Positions 35,842 through 46,022 are shown, counted from the first letter of the stretch. The stretch is 49,526 nucleotides of DNA from Mesotaenium endlicherianum (GCA_009602735.1 WELA01004762.1:1-49526); one strand, 5' to 3'. Numbers and translations are program-made. The notes: generated from the sequence alone by a model not told the origin.

Positions 35842-37651
35842 NGCACACAAGCGCATAGATCTCCCCCCACAAAGAGCACGAAAGTGCCACCCCACCCTTC
35901 AGCCAGTCAGTCCTGACCTCAATCCCCAGGTGCAAGCGCAGGCGCAGGTGCAGGTCCAGGCGGTGCCCATCTCATTCAGCTGTTAGTCGGTGCCGGCTTG
36001 CCAACTTGCCAGCTTGTCAACATCCCGCAGTCTGAGGAGGAGGGGGGGGGGGGGTCCTTATTGGCAACACTCAGTTTCTATGATGTGAGAGTTTCGTCCA
36101 GCTGCTGCAGTGTGATGCACGAACCTTCAAAATGCCTTCACACCGCCAACTCTTACTTACAGCAGAGGTGCATGCCAAGATCCACAGGGTCAAGTCCCCG
36201 GCCTCTCATAGCATTGGGAAGGGGAAGCATAGGAAAGAGAGCGCATGATAACGACGCACATGGCTGTACTGCTGTCCTCAAAGACCTCAGGTGCCCCGCG
36301 CCTGTTCACACAGTGGCTTGTTGCCATAGAATGCCGCACAAGTCAGAGCGTTTCTCGACTTGAACCCGGAGGAGCTATTGCTGTCGACATCAATTAAGTT
36401 TGACTGCCAGAATAAGGCAGAAGGAGGGTGGGGCGAATTCACTCTGCTGAATGCAAATTTTGCCCTTTGCAGCTCGGAGTCTCTTGTTGTGCAAGAAGAA
36501 AACCCGACCACATGGGTGCGTGATGTTGACACACCCTTCTCGTGTTCTCATGTCAATGCATCAGAGAAACATTGCCTTGAGAAGCTTAGGGCTGACTGTT
36601 GCAAACAACTGTAACATTTCCTTTTCCTACATAGTGCAAACCAAAAAGATTGTTCTTTCCAACATATTGTAGCGTGGGCAAGCAGTAAGTCCCAGCAGTT
36701 AGAAATCCGAGACAAACAAAGCCCATATGCTCTCACCCTGTAGAGCTCCTCCAAGCTGCATGCAACCGACTGCTTGTGGTGTATGGCTTGCACTGCGCCC
36801 CTGATCTTTGCCCATGTCACCTCCTCAAAATCCTCAGGTAGCTTCGGCCTCTCTGTTCCCACAGCAACAAAGGCAGGCCAATCTTCATGAGAAGGTGTGC
36901 TAGCACATGTCAGTAGGCCGCCTCGAGCTTCAAACTTATGGAAGTTGTCATTTGCACCAGCTCCCAGACTGCCATGATTTTTGCGTGCCCCTTATGTGCC
37001 CTGATCTCCTAGCACAAAGAAGGGATCTATATGAGGACTGTGAAAGTGCTGCAATACGTGAGTCTCACTTTGTCTCAACCCTTCATCTTAAACCCTTCGC
37101 AATATTGAACACCTTCTTCAAGAGCAGATGAAGAGTCCTTCCGGACTGCCGCTTGAGACAGTATTTTCTGGAACTAGCTACAACCTACCAATTGAGAAAC
37201 GGTCAGAACCCTAACGTCATCCAACTTGCTTCTTCTGCCTGATAAAAGTGCAAAATAGGACCGGTTTTCCCATGCTTCCTCGTGCGTGTACATTACTCGC
37301 CCCGTAAGCCGGATTACGTCATCTGGAGAGCAGAAGACTACCTTTAAAGGGTTTGATGACCAATTTCTTTGCAGGTGCTGGGGGCGTTGCCTTTTTCCTT
37401 GTAAGGTTTGCTGCAGTTCCTCCTGTACGTGCAAGTGTTCCTAATCCAGCACCAGGGCCAGCAGCATTTGATATGTCCGACGGTGGACCCTTTAAGTCTA
37501 TATGCATGGGCTCGGCCATTTCGGGGGGAGAAAGGGCAAGCCCGTTCTTTTCACCATCGACCGGCCCGTGTGGTTTGATCTTCTTTCCACCTCCAAACAT
37601 GTCAGTTTGAGAGCCACAAGAAGAGCGCTTCTTGCGGCCCGCCTGAGACAT
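21977..37651 (-). CDS. CUL4: Cullin-4 (CUL4), scaffold of CRL4 ubiquitin ligases
   Basis: Complete 17-exon model: 37651-37342, 36852-36737, 35745-35399, 34290-34110, 33237-33115, 31021-30734, 29959-29834, 28690-28589, 28148-28095, 27430-27324, 27118-27058, 26417-26286, 25334-25197, 24239-24159, 23184-23104, 22632-22552, 22090-21977. Every intron is GT-AG, phases agree throughout, and the sum is 2442 nt (813 residues plus TGA). CUL4 binds DDB1-DCAF substrate receptors at its N-terminus and RBX1-E2 at its C-terminus, ubiquitinating nuclear targets such as replication-licensing and light-signalling factors. Landmarks: plant-type leader [120 protein letters not shown]. The C-terminus has the neddylation segment [20 protein letters not shown] and the cullin end [20 protein letters not shown]. 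Length fits plant CUL4 (about 790). Both large N gaps fall in introns, so the coding sequence looks intact. Confidence 0.95.
23329..23873. other. Assembly gap (545 N) bordered by poly-G
   Basis: Run of N with G homopolymers on both sides (about 23318-23328 and 23874-23899). It lies within CUL4 intron 14. Other single Ns are at 2453, 6644 and 35842. Confidence 0.99.
24476..24725. repeat. CA-rich microsatellite cluster
   Basis: Interrupted CA/CACG repeats with a pure core near 24613-24641. It lies in CUL4 intron 13, and the sense (minus) strand reads TG. Confidence 0.9.
25395..25612. repeat. CTCGG-based minisatellite plus GCAGGT-type repeats
   Basis: Tandem units of GGCTCGGCTCAACTC type from about 25405 to 25480, then degenerate repeats of CAGGTCGGCAGGT type to about 25612. 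In CUL4 intron 12. Confidence 0.8.
26428..26522. repeat. CA microsatellite next to CUL4 exon 12 acceptor
   Basis: CA-rich tract with a pure core near 26469-26497. On the sense strand it is a TG tract starting about 10 nt upstream of the exon 12 3' splice site (exon starts 26417). Confidence 0.9.
28172..28222. repeat. CA microsatellite next to CUL4 exon 9 acceptor
   Basis: CA tract with a pure run at about 28199-28221. On the sense strand it is TG, 24-73 nt upstream of the exon 9 3' splice site (exon starts 28148). Confidence 0.9.
29793..29825. repeat. GGGGCT hexamer array
   Basis: About five tandem GGGGCT units on the plus strand. On the sense strand of CUL4 this is an AGCCCC array starting about 9 nt after the exon 7 donor. 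Confidence 0.85.
31440..32340 (+). pseudogene. Decayed LTR-retroelement fragment (integrase C-terminus plus PHD finger) in CUL4 intron 5
   Basis: An open frame here reads [20 protein letters not shown], then [40 protein letters not shown], a segment matching [20 protein letters not shown], and [10 protein letters not shown]. This is the end of a retroviral-type integrase core (the Glu in LAERVVQT is the position of the last catalytic acid) and the domain after it, of a kind I associate with green-algal gypsy-like polyproteins. Downstream, [13 protein letters not shown] starts a PHD finger, but its remainder ([17 protein letters not shown]) is in the +1 frame after a TAA at 32149-32151, so the copy is broken. 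No reverse transcriptase, protease or LTRs were recognised, so it is truncated. It lies antisense to CUL4 and should be spliced out with intron 5 (33114-31022). Confidence 0.7.
33524..33543. repeat. (CA)n microsatellite
   Basis: Short pure CA run at the end of a CA/CG-rich stretch from about 33380. It lies in CUL4 intron 4, with TG on the sense strand. Confidence 0.85.
33830..34080. repeat. GAGGA-type purine minisatellite
   Basis: Many tandem GAGAGGAGAGG units followed by GGGCGAGCGG-type units to 34108. It is pyrimidine-rich on the CUL4 sense strand, in intron 4 directly after the exon 4 donor. Confidence 0.85.
35294..35373. other. Assembly gap (80 N) bordered by poly-G
   Basis: Run of N followed by seven G, in CUL4 intron 3. 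The exon 3 donor (35398-35397) lies just outside it. Confidence 0.99.
35750..35841. repeat. Poly-C run (~92 nt), poly-G on CUL4 sense strand
   Basis: Nearly pure C homopolymer ending in an N at 35842. On the minus strand it is poly-G that runs almost into the 3' splice site of CUL4 exon 3 (exon starts 35745; acceptor GACAG). The true length is uncertain because assemblies handle such runs badly. Confidence 0.9.
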
Positions 37652-39359
37652 GAAAAGACTACTCTTCTAAGCCTGCAGATTCGTGATACCCTAACATGTC
37701 GGTTACTTTTTACAGAAGGTGATGAATGGGAGCACCAGAGGATCTATGTCGATTAAAAGTAACAAGTGCCACTCCACCACAATTCGAATTGGTATATGAT
37801 ATCCTGCTTTTCCGACACCAACTTTCCAAGAGAGCGATGATTTTCTATCTTAATATTCAAATACAGTCACCTCAAAGAATTGCACACCTCGGATCTGGAG
37901 ATGTTACCATAAGAAACCCGGCCTTGAGCTTTAAAGGGACCAGGGAAGTCATTCACTTAAAATGACCACGTGACATTCATGCTAATTTTTCAATGGACAA
38001 CAGAAACATGAAAGTTGCAACAGAGCTGCACGCTATACAGGCAACGCTGTCAACACCATTGGAGCCGCGTAAGCGCTCGGGCCCTGGTGTCGTGAACAAG
38101 CGCGTCGGACCAAACCGCAAGTGTCTACCGACCATCAACCAGTAGTATTCGCACGCTTAGTATTTCAACTTGTACATGTTTGTCAGTTATTTACCGCCTA
38201 TTCCCACCAATAAATTTGAGGGCCATAGCTTACTTATAGCCATGGCCGCCATTGCTTGACACAATTACGCAGCTCATACACCTGATTTGCCCGAGTCAAA
38301 CACGAAAAGAGGTGGAAAGTAACCTCATGCCACTTTGAGTGGTATAGATGTAGACCCACTATGGGCTTCTTATTTCCAAACCCCTGATGGAGTGATGCAA
38401 CCCATACTGGCTAAAAAAGGCCTCCGACGGCATGGGGTGCTAATTGTTGCAACAAATGCCTAACATTGATTTTTCTTCGCCAAAATTGCAAGTCGTGCAG
38501 CAAAGATGCGCGTTGCATTGAATTTTTGCGCAGCTCCTAGGAAAAAATTCAGCCAAGATATTGATTGTTTTCCGCAATATGAAAAGAGTCACAATCCTGC
38601 GCCTTTTTCCCAAAAGAGTTATCAAACCATGTCCGACGGCCACTCTCTGGGGTCCTCGTTGACCTATTCCGACGTTTGTTGTCCTCCATTGCCCTAAATT
38701 TCCTGCATCTATACATGACTTGCCAATCTAGGCTCACAACTGGTGAAAAATTGATCTAAGACATGTCCCTCGTATTCAAATATATGCGCCCACGAATGGT
38801 AAAAATTCACATACTATGTGATCGATAGACGGGCTTGTGTTGTCTATCTGATCATCTAGCTCGCAGTAGTAATAAATAATATGCAACACTTTAAATAAAA
38901 GTGTGCACTTAAATAAGCGGTTGAATTGCAAGCTTTTTAAGATTGCAAGAAAAATCTCTCGAACTATTGATAATCTTTTGTCCTCAAAAGTTGTTGTTAG
39001 GTTTATTTTCTTTGGTAGTTAACTTCAATTTCAAGCTTGAGTTTAACTTGTTAAATATTGCTATTGACGTTTGACGCGCGTGAACAATTTTGCTTGCTGA
39101 CTTCTTGTGATTACCCATGAAATTCTATGGTTCCACTTGTGCGCAAAGAGGTTAAATTTCTCCAATACAAAATGGTTCAACCACATCAACAGTTCAAGTG
39201 CATATTGAATATGATAAGGCTATCCTTGTTGCCCCTTTGGCCACCAAAATGATAATAAGGGATGAATTTGGTTGTACCTTGTGAACGTTTGCAACATGAT
39301 TCATGTTTTTTATGAATACAACTTGATTATATGGTGACTAAATTATAACGGTTTCATTG
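37652..39359. other. AT-rich region upstream of CUL4; no gene seen
   Basis: Should include the CUL4 promoter and 5' leader next to 37651. The remainder is AT-rich with no long coding frame. The region ends at the target-site duplication of the retrotransposon. Confidence 0.5.
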
Positions 39360-39364
39360 GTCCG
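39360..39364. repeat. Target-site duplication GTCCG (left copy)
   Basis: GTCCG directly abuts the left LTR and is repeated exactly at 46023-46027 next to the right LTR. Five bases is the usual size for Ty3/gypsy integrases. Confidence 0.95.
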
Positions 39365-39856
39365 TGTAGTGAAACAGATAGATAAAGTACTTAGTAAAAC
39401 AGAATACTTTATCTATTCAAGACAAGGATCTTTGAACACAAGTGGTAGCTTCTTGAAAGAGAGATGGCTTCTTGAAAGTTAATATATTTTTGGATTTTGG
39501 CAAGTACAAGAGTGATTCTGGAATGTCTTTCTATGTTCTAGCTCTTGTTTATATACTTGCTACATAAGTAATTTCTAGGAAGGTGTATGTTGATGTGTTG
39601 GCACCCAACACATCCCAAAACTTGCCACCTCTTTCTAGAATAATGTACACATGTCCTTTTGACCTAAAAATGGCACATCTGACTTTTGCCACATGGAGTT
39701 CTTCTAGGTCTTTCCTCTAACTTCGAAAATGCCTTGGAAGGTTCAAAGGACATGAACCAAGTTACTAGAGTACCTATTCGGACTTGACTCCACACAATAC
39801 CACTCCAAAACATTAAAATATATGCATACTAATATATAATAACTCAAATCACTACA
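39365..39856 (-). repeat. 3' LTR (492 bp)
   Basis: Begins TGTAGTG and ends CACTACA, a 7-bp terminal inverted repeat. Compared with the other LTR (offset 6166) it differs at 39490 (T versus C) and at 39780-39781 (GG versus AC). It contains a perfect 10-bp stem with a 3-nt loop at 39592-39614, and TATATAAA on the minus strand at 39555-39548. Confidence 0.98.
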
Positions 39857-39869
39857 TTACCCCCCCGAT
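39857..39869 (-). promoter_or_regulatory. Polypurine tract (PPT)
   Basis: On the minus strand a run of seven G followed by TAA abuts the 3' LTR. This is the position and composition expected of the plus-strand DNA primer. Confidence 0.8.
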
Positions 39870-40625
39870 AGAAAAAGCGACGTCTCGGCGCGTCAAGTCA
39901 GGTCTTACACATGTGGAGCAAACTAGTCAACAATTTCAAGTCAGATGCCACACATGTGAAGAGGACTAGTCAAAGGCGCCAAGTCAGGTGCTACACATGT
40001 AAGGTAGACTAGGCAAGGTCGTAGGTGGTGTGACCTTATTGGCTAGCCTACTCCTTAATGATAAAGAAAATTGTACAAGTTGGCCCAGAATCTGCCACGA
40101 ACTCAAAAATTCATAGCGGCCACAGAACTGCTCCAAATCTGAAAATTCGAGTGCCAGACGGACCGCGTCGGAGAACTCTACCGGGTCACCAAATTTGAGA
40201 GCATTCTAATTTCTGGAGTGTCGTTGAGAGCTGAGAGAGTAGGCACTCCTCCAAATCTGTGCAGAAACTTCTGAAAATCATAAGTCCTTCTATACTTCTC
40301 CAAATTCTGCAAACTAAGTCTCAAACTGGGCGCTGTAAGATGTTCTACCAGAGTCTTGAGTTTCAGAGCATTCCAAGTTCAGGGGAGGGCACAATGTCAG
40401 AAGGCATATTCTGCCCTAACAATGCCAGCAGCCTGACCCCCTTCTACTTAGAGCATCATATCTCTCTCACCAGTGCTCCAAATTGAGCAAACTTGGACTC
40501 TAAATGACCGGCTACTCATGGACTACAGCCAGGTAAATTTTCAGAATTTATTATGCAGAGACCTATTACCAGTAGCAGTTTTAGTTTTCTGTCCAGAAAC
40601 TGCGAGAAGAGAAGAGTGTCTAATG
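39870..40625 (-). other. Untranslated segment between pol and PPT
   Basis: About 760 bp inside the retrotransposon with no recognisable coding frame. I see no envelope-like or other accessory gene. Confidence 0.6.
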
Positions 40626-43600
40626 TCAATTTTTCCTCTTTCTTGTTCTTGCAGGCTGCCTCCAAGGGGTCTTCTGCTGCTTCTTGATGGTGGCAGGCTG
40701 CCTCCCTGAAGTCTTCGGGCTTCTAGTAGAGAGACTTGGGGCTGGTCCAAGATGGGGGTTGGCGGCATGGAAGCGCTTCAACTTTCTCTGAACTTTGTCA
40801 AGGTAGTGCGCCGCCACCCAACTATTCTCCGAATCTGGATATCCTTTCCACTTGATCAAGTATTGCTGCTGTCTCCTGAAATTTCTCATAGCCACTATGT
40901 CTTCCACTTCGTACTCCAAATGATCATCCACTATTGTTGGGGCTGGTGGGGTTGTCACACGTCCTGGGAACTTGTTGTCGGGTTGCACATATGGCTTGAA
41001 GAGGGAAGCGTGGAATACGGGGTCGATGTGCATAGTCTGGGGAAGTTCTAGCTTGAAAGCAACGGGGTTGACTTGCTGGATAATCTTGAAGGGTCCCAAA
41101 TACTTGGGAGAGAACTTGCTGCCGGCAGGCCTGTTGTTCAGGGAAATGTTCTTGGATGATAGTAACACGTTGTCACCCACTCTGTACGTAATTTCTCTTC
41201 TGGATCTGTTCGCCACTCTTGCTTGAGCATCTTGCGCGTGTTGTAGAGCTTTCTTCGCTGCTGTAAGGGCTGCTTCTAATGTCTCCATAAAATCTGTGGC
41301 TGCAGGTACTTCATCATGGCCAGCCGTGAAGCTCAGTGGCGTGGTCGGATGGAAGCCATAGTTGAGGAAGAATGGGGACTCTTGGGTAGAGGCCTGCGTA
41401 GTGTTGTTGTAGGCAAACTCGAGGGGGGTCAAGTACATGTCCCAGTCTTGCTCGAGGGTAGACACGTAGGCCTTTAGAGAGGTCTTTAGGGTACGATTCA
41501 TACGCTCGGTTTGCCCATCTGATTGTGGGTGGTAGGCAGTAGACATATCCAGCGATGTACCCAAGTTCTTGAAGAGATTTTTCCAGAAATGGCTTGTGAA
41601 TCTTGGATCTCTATCTGACACAATTCTTGATGGTAGTCCATGGAGTCGGAAGATGTTGTCAAAGATGAGTCTTGCAAGTTGTGGTGCTGTAGCCTTAGTC
41701 GTCGTGGGAATAAAATGAGCCATCTTGGTAAGTCTGTCCACCACCGTGAGTATTGCATTATGGCCTCGAGGTGTCACGGGCAAGTCCACGATAAGGTCCA
41801 TTGAGATGTCCGTCCATTGTCTTTCGGGGATTGGTAGTGGTTGGAGGAGTCCTCCCGCCTTTTGCGATGATGGCTTGATTCTTTGGCATGTGTCACAGCT
41901 CCTGCAGTACTCCTTGACTTGCTTAGACATGCCTGGCCAACAATAAGTCCTAGCTAGAACGCCCGTGGTCCTTAGGATTCCAAAGTGTCCTCCAAGAGGG
42001 TTGTCGTGTGCTTCTCGTAGAAGCAAGAGCCGGAGGTCTAAGTCATTAGGAACACATCTCTGGCCCGTATCTTGCCTCACCCAATAATTGCCTTCTTGCT
42101 TCTTGCATGGGTCCAAGGCTGCTTCTCCGTTCTTGTAGTAAGGGTCTCTTTCATAGGCGGCTGAAAATCGAGCTTCCAGATCTGTCTTCAGGGATACCAT
42201 CACTGCATTTAATTGCAGTCTTGAGAGGGGGTCAGCCGGGTTTGTCTTGCCGGGCTGGTACTGAATCGTGATGTTGTATTGTTGCAAGTATCCGCTCCAT
42301 CTTGCTTGTCTCCTTGAGAGATACGGCTGCGTTTGGAGGTGCTTTAACGCCTCGTGGTCCGTGGTGACCAGTACTTTGCGTCCTTCAACGTAGCAGCGCC
42401 AAACCTTCAAGGCATGTACAATCGCCAATGCCTCTCGCTCCGTGGTTGTATAATTTTGCTCGGCTGGATTTAGCTTCCTTGACTCGTAGGCGATGGGCTG
42501 CAGTCCCTTGCCTTGGTCTTGAAGCAGGATTGCTCCTATTGCATAGGAAGATGCATCGGTGATGACGTGGAAGGGCCAATCTGGGTTTGGACTTGGGAGT
42601 GTGAGCACCGGGGATGTGGTCAATCTTCGCTTTAACTCTTGAAATGCCTCTTCCTCTTTCTCGGTCCATGTATATAGCCTGTCCTTCTTGAGTAGATCTG
42701 TCAGGGGGGCTGCTATGTGCGAGAAGCCTTGGATGAATTTTCTGTACCAATTGGCAAATCCCAAGAATGACTGGAGTTCTTTCTTGGTCGTGGGGGTTGG
42801 CCATTCCTCCACCACCGTGGTCTTCTTGGGGTCCATCTTGATGCCATCAGCAGTCACGTGGAGACCTAGGAACTCCACTTCTTGTTTGGCAAACTCGCAC
42901 TTTGACTCCTTCGCAAATAGCTTGTTTTGCTTCAATACTTCAAGGACTTCTTTCAAGTGTCTCGCATGCTCTTCAAGGGTCTTGCTGTAGATAAGGATGT
43001 CATCGATGAATACCACCACAAATCTGTCCAACATGGGCTGAAATATGGTGTTCATCATAGTCATGAAAGTTGCTGGCGCGTTGGTGAGTCCAAATGGCAG
43101 GACCATGAACTCAAAATGTCCATATCTTGTCCTGAATGCCGTCTTCTCTATGTCCGGTTCTGCGATGCGAATCTGGTGGTAGCCGCTCCGTAAGTCAATC
43201 TTCGTGAAGTACTTGGCTCCAACCAGCCGGTCCATGAGCTCATCCATGCGCGGCAGCGGGTATCGATTCTTGATGGTGATCTTGTTGAGGGCGCGATAGT
43301 CCACACACATCCTCAAGGTACCATCTTTCTTCTTGACAAATAGCACCGGGGCTCCAAATGGCGACTTGCTAGGTCGAATGAAGCCATGCTCCAGTAGCTC
43401 CTTGATTTGCTTCTTGACTTCGTCTAGCTCCGTGTATGACATTTTGAACGTAGGCCGAGAGATGGGCTTGCTTCCGGGCTCCAACTCTATCTTGTGGTCT
43501 ACGAATCTTTTGGGGGGTAGGCCCTTGGGCAATTCCGGGGAGAACACTTCTTTGTAGTCCTCTAAGACTTCTTGTATCTCCTTGGGAACGGGGCTGCCTT

Positions 43601-44291
43601 CTTGACTCTCGATGTCTTTCTTGATGTCTTTTGGCGTGATCAAGGCCAAAAGAAGCTCGTGTCCCTTCCTCACAAGTCTCTTGAGTTGGAGGGCGGACAA
43701 TAGTATCTCGTGTGCCGGCTTCTGGATGTCTTGGGTCTGGATATTCTGGATTGCGCGCAAAATACAGATTCTTGAAGTGATGTCATTCTTGATCTTGATA
43801 GTACCGGTCCTCCAATCAACTTGGGGGTTGTGCTTGGTCAACCAAGGCGTCCCTAGGATGACGTCGTACTTGCCCAATTGCATGGGGGAGAACACTACTC
43901 TATCCTTGAAGGACTTGATAGAGAGTGCCAAGGGGTACGTCTTCTTGGAAGGGGTAGTATAGGAGAATCCATCGGGCATCATAATCTCCTCGTCGTGGTC
44001 AAGAGTTCGCATAGTAATACCGTGCTTGGTGGCAAAATCTGCAGCAATGAAGTTGCCTTGAGCTCCGCTATCCACCAAGATGTGGACCTTCTCTCCTCCA
44101 AGGTAACCTCTCAAACTCATTGGGGCTGGAACGTCGTCTTCAACGGGGGTCTCCACCTCACTTGGCGTGTTGCCTTCTCGTGAAGTGGGTCTTGGGGTGG
44201 TAGGCTCCTGGCCTACCGGCGCTGTCCGTTTTTTGACAACTTTTTGGGGCATGAAAGTGCACGATGGCCCTTTTCCTTGCAATAAAAGCAT
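40626..44291 (-). CDS. pol: Chromovirus Pol polyprotein (PR-RT-RNaseH-INT-chromodomain)
   Basis: Open frame of 1221 codons, in the -1 frame relative to gag and overlapping its end; the productive part probably begins at the slippery site (44234-44228), about residue 20. Protease: VDSG at about 73-76. Reverse transcriptase about 250-480, with [10 protein letters not shown] and the catalytic FIDD (429-431). RNase H about 570-690 ([18 protein letters not shown]). Integrase zinc-binding H762, H769, C799, C802; catalytic D832, D893 and E929 (spacing of 35 between the last two). A GPY/F-type patch YLGPFKII sits near 1064, then the chromodomain about 1126-1166 ([27 protein letters not shown]). No internal stop or frameshift, so the enzymes look functional. 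Its product copies the element RNA into DNA and integrates it; the chromodomain may steer insertion to chromatin marks (family knowledge). Confidence 0.95.
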   Translation of the reverse strand: MLLLQGKGPSCTFMPQKVVKKRTAPVGQEPTTPRPTSREGNTPSEVETPVEDDVPAPMSLRGYLGGEKVHILVDSGAQGNFIAADFATKHGITMRTLDHDEEIMMPDGFSYTTPSKKTYPLALSIKSFKDRVVFSPMQLGKYDVILGTPWLTKHNPQVDWRTGTIKIKNDITSRICILRAIQNIQTQDIQKPAHEILLSALQLKRLVRKGHELLLALITPKDIKKDIESQEGSPVPKEIQEVLEDYKEVFSPELPKGLPPKRFVDHKIELEPGSKPISRPTFKMSYTELDEVKKQIKELLEHGFIRPSKSPFGAPVLFVKKKDGTLRMCVDYRALNKITIKNRYPLPRMDELMDRLVGAKYFTKIDLRSGYHQIRIAEPDIEKTAFRTRYGHFEFMVLPFGLTNAPATFMTMMNTIFQPMLDRFVVVFIDDILIYSKTLEEHARHLKEVLEVLKQNKLFAKESKCEFAKQEVEFLGLHVTADGIKMDPKKTTVVEEWPTPTTKKELQSFLGFANWYRKFIQGFSHIAAPLTDLLKKDRLYTWTEKEEEAFQELKRRLTTSPVLTLPSPNPDWPFHVITDASSYAIGAILLQDQGKGLQPIAYESRKLNPAEQNYTTTEREALAIVHALKVWRCYVEGRKVLVTTDHEALKHLQTQPYLSRRQARWSGYLQQYNITIQYQPGKTNPADPLSRLQLNAVMVSLKTDLEARFSAAYERDPYYKNGEAALDPCKKQEGNYWVRQDTGQRCVPNDLDLRLLLLREAHDNPLGGHFGILRTTGVLARTYCWPGMSKQVKEYCRSCDTCQRIKPSSQKAGGLLQPLPIPERQWTDISMDLIVDLPVTPRGHNAILTVVDRLTKMAHFIPTTTKATAPQLARLIFDNIFRLHGLPSRIVSDRDPRFTSHFWKNLFKNLGTSLDMSTAYHPQSDGQTERMNRTLKTSLKAYVSTLEQDWDMYLTPLEFAYNNTTQASTQESPFFLNYGFHPTTPLSFTAGHDEVPAATDFMETLEAALTAAKKALQHAQDAQARVANRSRREITYRVGDNVLLSSKNISLNNRPAGSKFSPKYLGPFKIIQQVNPVAFKLELPQTMHIDPVFHASLFKPYVQPDNKFPGRVTTPPAPTIVDDHLEYEVEDIVAMRNFRRQQQYLIKWKGYPDSENSWVAAHYLDKVQRKLKRFHAANPHLGPAPSLSTRSPKTSGRQPATIKKQQKTPWRQPARTRKRKN
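44199..44217 (-). promoter_or_regulatory. Hairpin downstream of the slippery site
   Basis: On the sense strand GGTAGGC, loop CAGGA, GCCTACC: a perfect 7-bp stem with a 5-nt loop, starting 10 nt after the heptamer. The gag stop codon (44215-44213) lies across the stem and loop. It fits the stimulatory element of a -1 frameshift signal. Confidence 0.7.
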
Positions 44292-45493
44292 AGTCCAGCC
44301 GTCATGAGAGCTTCTTTTTCAGCCGGGGAGAGTCTTGCTTTCACTCCTTGCTGGTTTCTTGCATCATAAGTGTCATTGGAGGGTCTTCCACTCTTCCGGG
44401 CAGCCGCGGGGTCCCTTTTAATAACTCCGATTTCCATGGGTGTGGGTCCAGATTCGGATGTGGAAGGGGCTGCGTACACCCGCGTCGTCGGTACCCGTGA
44501 AGATGAAGGCACGGAGTGCTTGAAATCCAAGGTATCCACCTTTTGGGCCACTTCAATGATCTTTGAGAAGTCCGTCAAGTCGCGTAACTCCACTTCCTTT
44601 GCCACCTTGGGTTTGAGGCCAAAGATGTAGCGGTCAATCTTCTCCTCGAGAGACATGTTGGGGATCTCAAGAGTGAGGGCGTGAAATCTGGATGTATACT
44701 CTTGAACGGACGTCGTTTGCTTGAGATGGTGGAGCTTTCCTCGGGCAATCTTCTCCGCATTGATGGGCATGAATTGCTTCTTGAGGGCCTCACGAAAATC
44801 TGCCCATCTTGCATATGATGGTGGGGGCTCTTGGCCGAGCATGAGGTGCGCCATAGCTTAATATATAGCCGCTTGATAGTTACGCCACCATGATGTTGCT
44901 GCTCCTCTAAGTAAGGTAACGGCAAAGGGAACGTAGTCCTCCTCGGGTACTTCAAGGAATGCGAGGTACGTCTCCACTTGGTAGAGCCATAAATTCAGGT
45001 TGGCACCTTTCCCGGGGTTGAAAGTGTCAGGTTGGCCGGGCTTGATGAGTTTCCTTGCTCTCATTGGCTCTTGTGGAGGCGCTTGAGCCGGGGCTGGATT
45101 TTGAGCATTGCTCGCAATAGGGGCAACCATGGCAGCCATAGCTTCTCTTGACGCTTGCACGGTTGCTTCATAGGTGGCCAAGCCCACTTGGTTGTGGACG
45201 GTCATTAGGAAGGCTGCCCACTCATTTGCGGGAACTCCTTGTGGTGGGGTCAACTTTGCTATAGCGGCTGCCACGGGATTTGACGGTGCTCCTCCTTGTG
45301 GTGCTTCTTGTTGTTGGAGATTTCCTTGAGTAGGCTCTCCCATCGACGCTGGAGGAGGGTGTGCTCCTCCTTGTGGTGCTTCTTGTTGTTGCAGATTTTC
45401 TTGAGTGGGCTCTCCCATCGGCGCTGGAGGAGGGTGTCTTGGAGAGGAAGGGCTTCCTTCGAAAGCTTGCTGTTGGTCTTGAGGATCGGCCAT
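44213..45493 (-). pseudogene. gag: Chromovirus gag with a premature in-frame stop
   Basis: One frame runs from the ATG at 45493 (about 25 nt after the PBS) to a TAG at 44213-44215, interrupted by a single TAA at 44860-44858 after codon 211. Three bases after that TAA comes an in-frame ATG (44854), so the rest (213 codons) is open. The N-terminal part is Pro/Gln-rich with a tandem repeat of about 25 residues (MGEPTQ...LQQQEAPQGG twice), then the start of a retrotransposon gag domain (NLWLYQVETYLAFLEVPEED). The distal part completes it (FREALKKQFMPINAEKIARG) and ends with a CCHC zinc knuckle ([14 protein letters not shown]). Gag forms the virus-like particle and binds RNA. The stop suggests this copy cannot make full Gag, unless readthrough or reinitiation occurs. 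Confidence 0.85.
44228..44234 (-). promoter_or_regulatory. Slippery heptamer A AAA AAC for -1 frameshifting
   Basis: In the gag frame the codons read TCA AAA AAC, giving the canonical X XXY YYZ arrangement (A AAA AAC) five codons before the gag stop. A -1 slip here enters the pol frame directly (RTAPVGQEP). A hairpin follows after 10 nt. Confidence 0.8.
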
Positions 45494-45517
45494 CTTCTTG
45501 TGCTACCAAAGTGCCTA

Positions 45518-45529
45518 GCTCCGATACCA
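45518..45529 (-). promoter_or_regulatory. Primer binding site for initiator-Met tRNA
   Basis: Reading TGGTATCGGAGC one base after the 5' LTR. It matches the usual plant PBS TGGTATCAGAGC at 11 of 12 positions. Confidence 0.9.
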
Positions 45530-45530
45530 C

Positions 45531-46022
45531 TGTAGTGAAACAGATAGATAAAGTACTTAGTAAAACAGAATACTTTATCTATTCAAGACAAGGATCTTTG
45601 AACACAAGTGGTAGCTTCTTGAAAGAGAGATGGCTTCTTGAAAGTTAATATATTTCTGGATTTTGGCAAGTACAAGAGTGATTCTGGAATGTCTTTCTAT
45701 GTTCTAGCTCTTGTTTATATACTTGCTACATAAGTAATTTCTAGGAAGGTGTATGTTGATGTGTTGGCACCCAACACATCCCAAAACTTGCCACCTCTTT
45801 CTAGAATAATGTACACATGTCCTTTTGACCTAAAAATGGCACATCTGACTTTTGCCACATGGAGTTCTTCTAGGTCTTTCCTCTAACTTCGAAAATGCCT
45901 TGGAAGGTTCAAAGGACATGAACCAAGTTACTAGAGTACCTATTCACACTTGACTCCACACAATACCACTCCAAAACATTAAAATATATGCATACTAATA
46001 TATAATAACTCAAATCACTACA
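45531..46022 (-). repeat. 5' LTR (492 bp)
   Basis: Begins TGTAGTG and ends CACTACA on the plus strand. It is 99.4% identical to the other LTR by direct comparison (three differences). TATATAAA on the minus strand at 45721-45714 is a good candidate core promoter for the element RNA. It carries the same 10-bp hairpin at 45758-45780. Confidence 0.98.

Noticed and set aside
40752..45648. Several plus-strand frames across the retrotransposon
   Set aside because: Antisense shadows of gag and pol with no recognisable domain.
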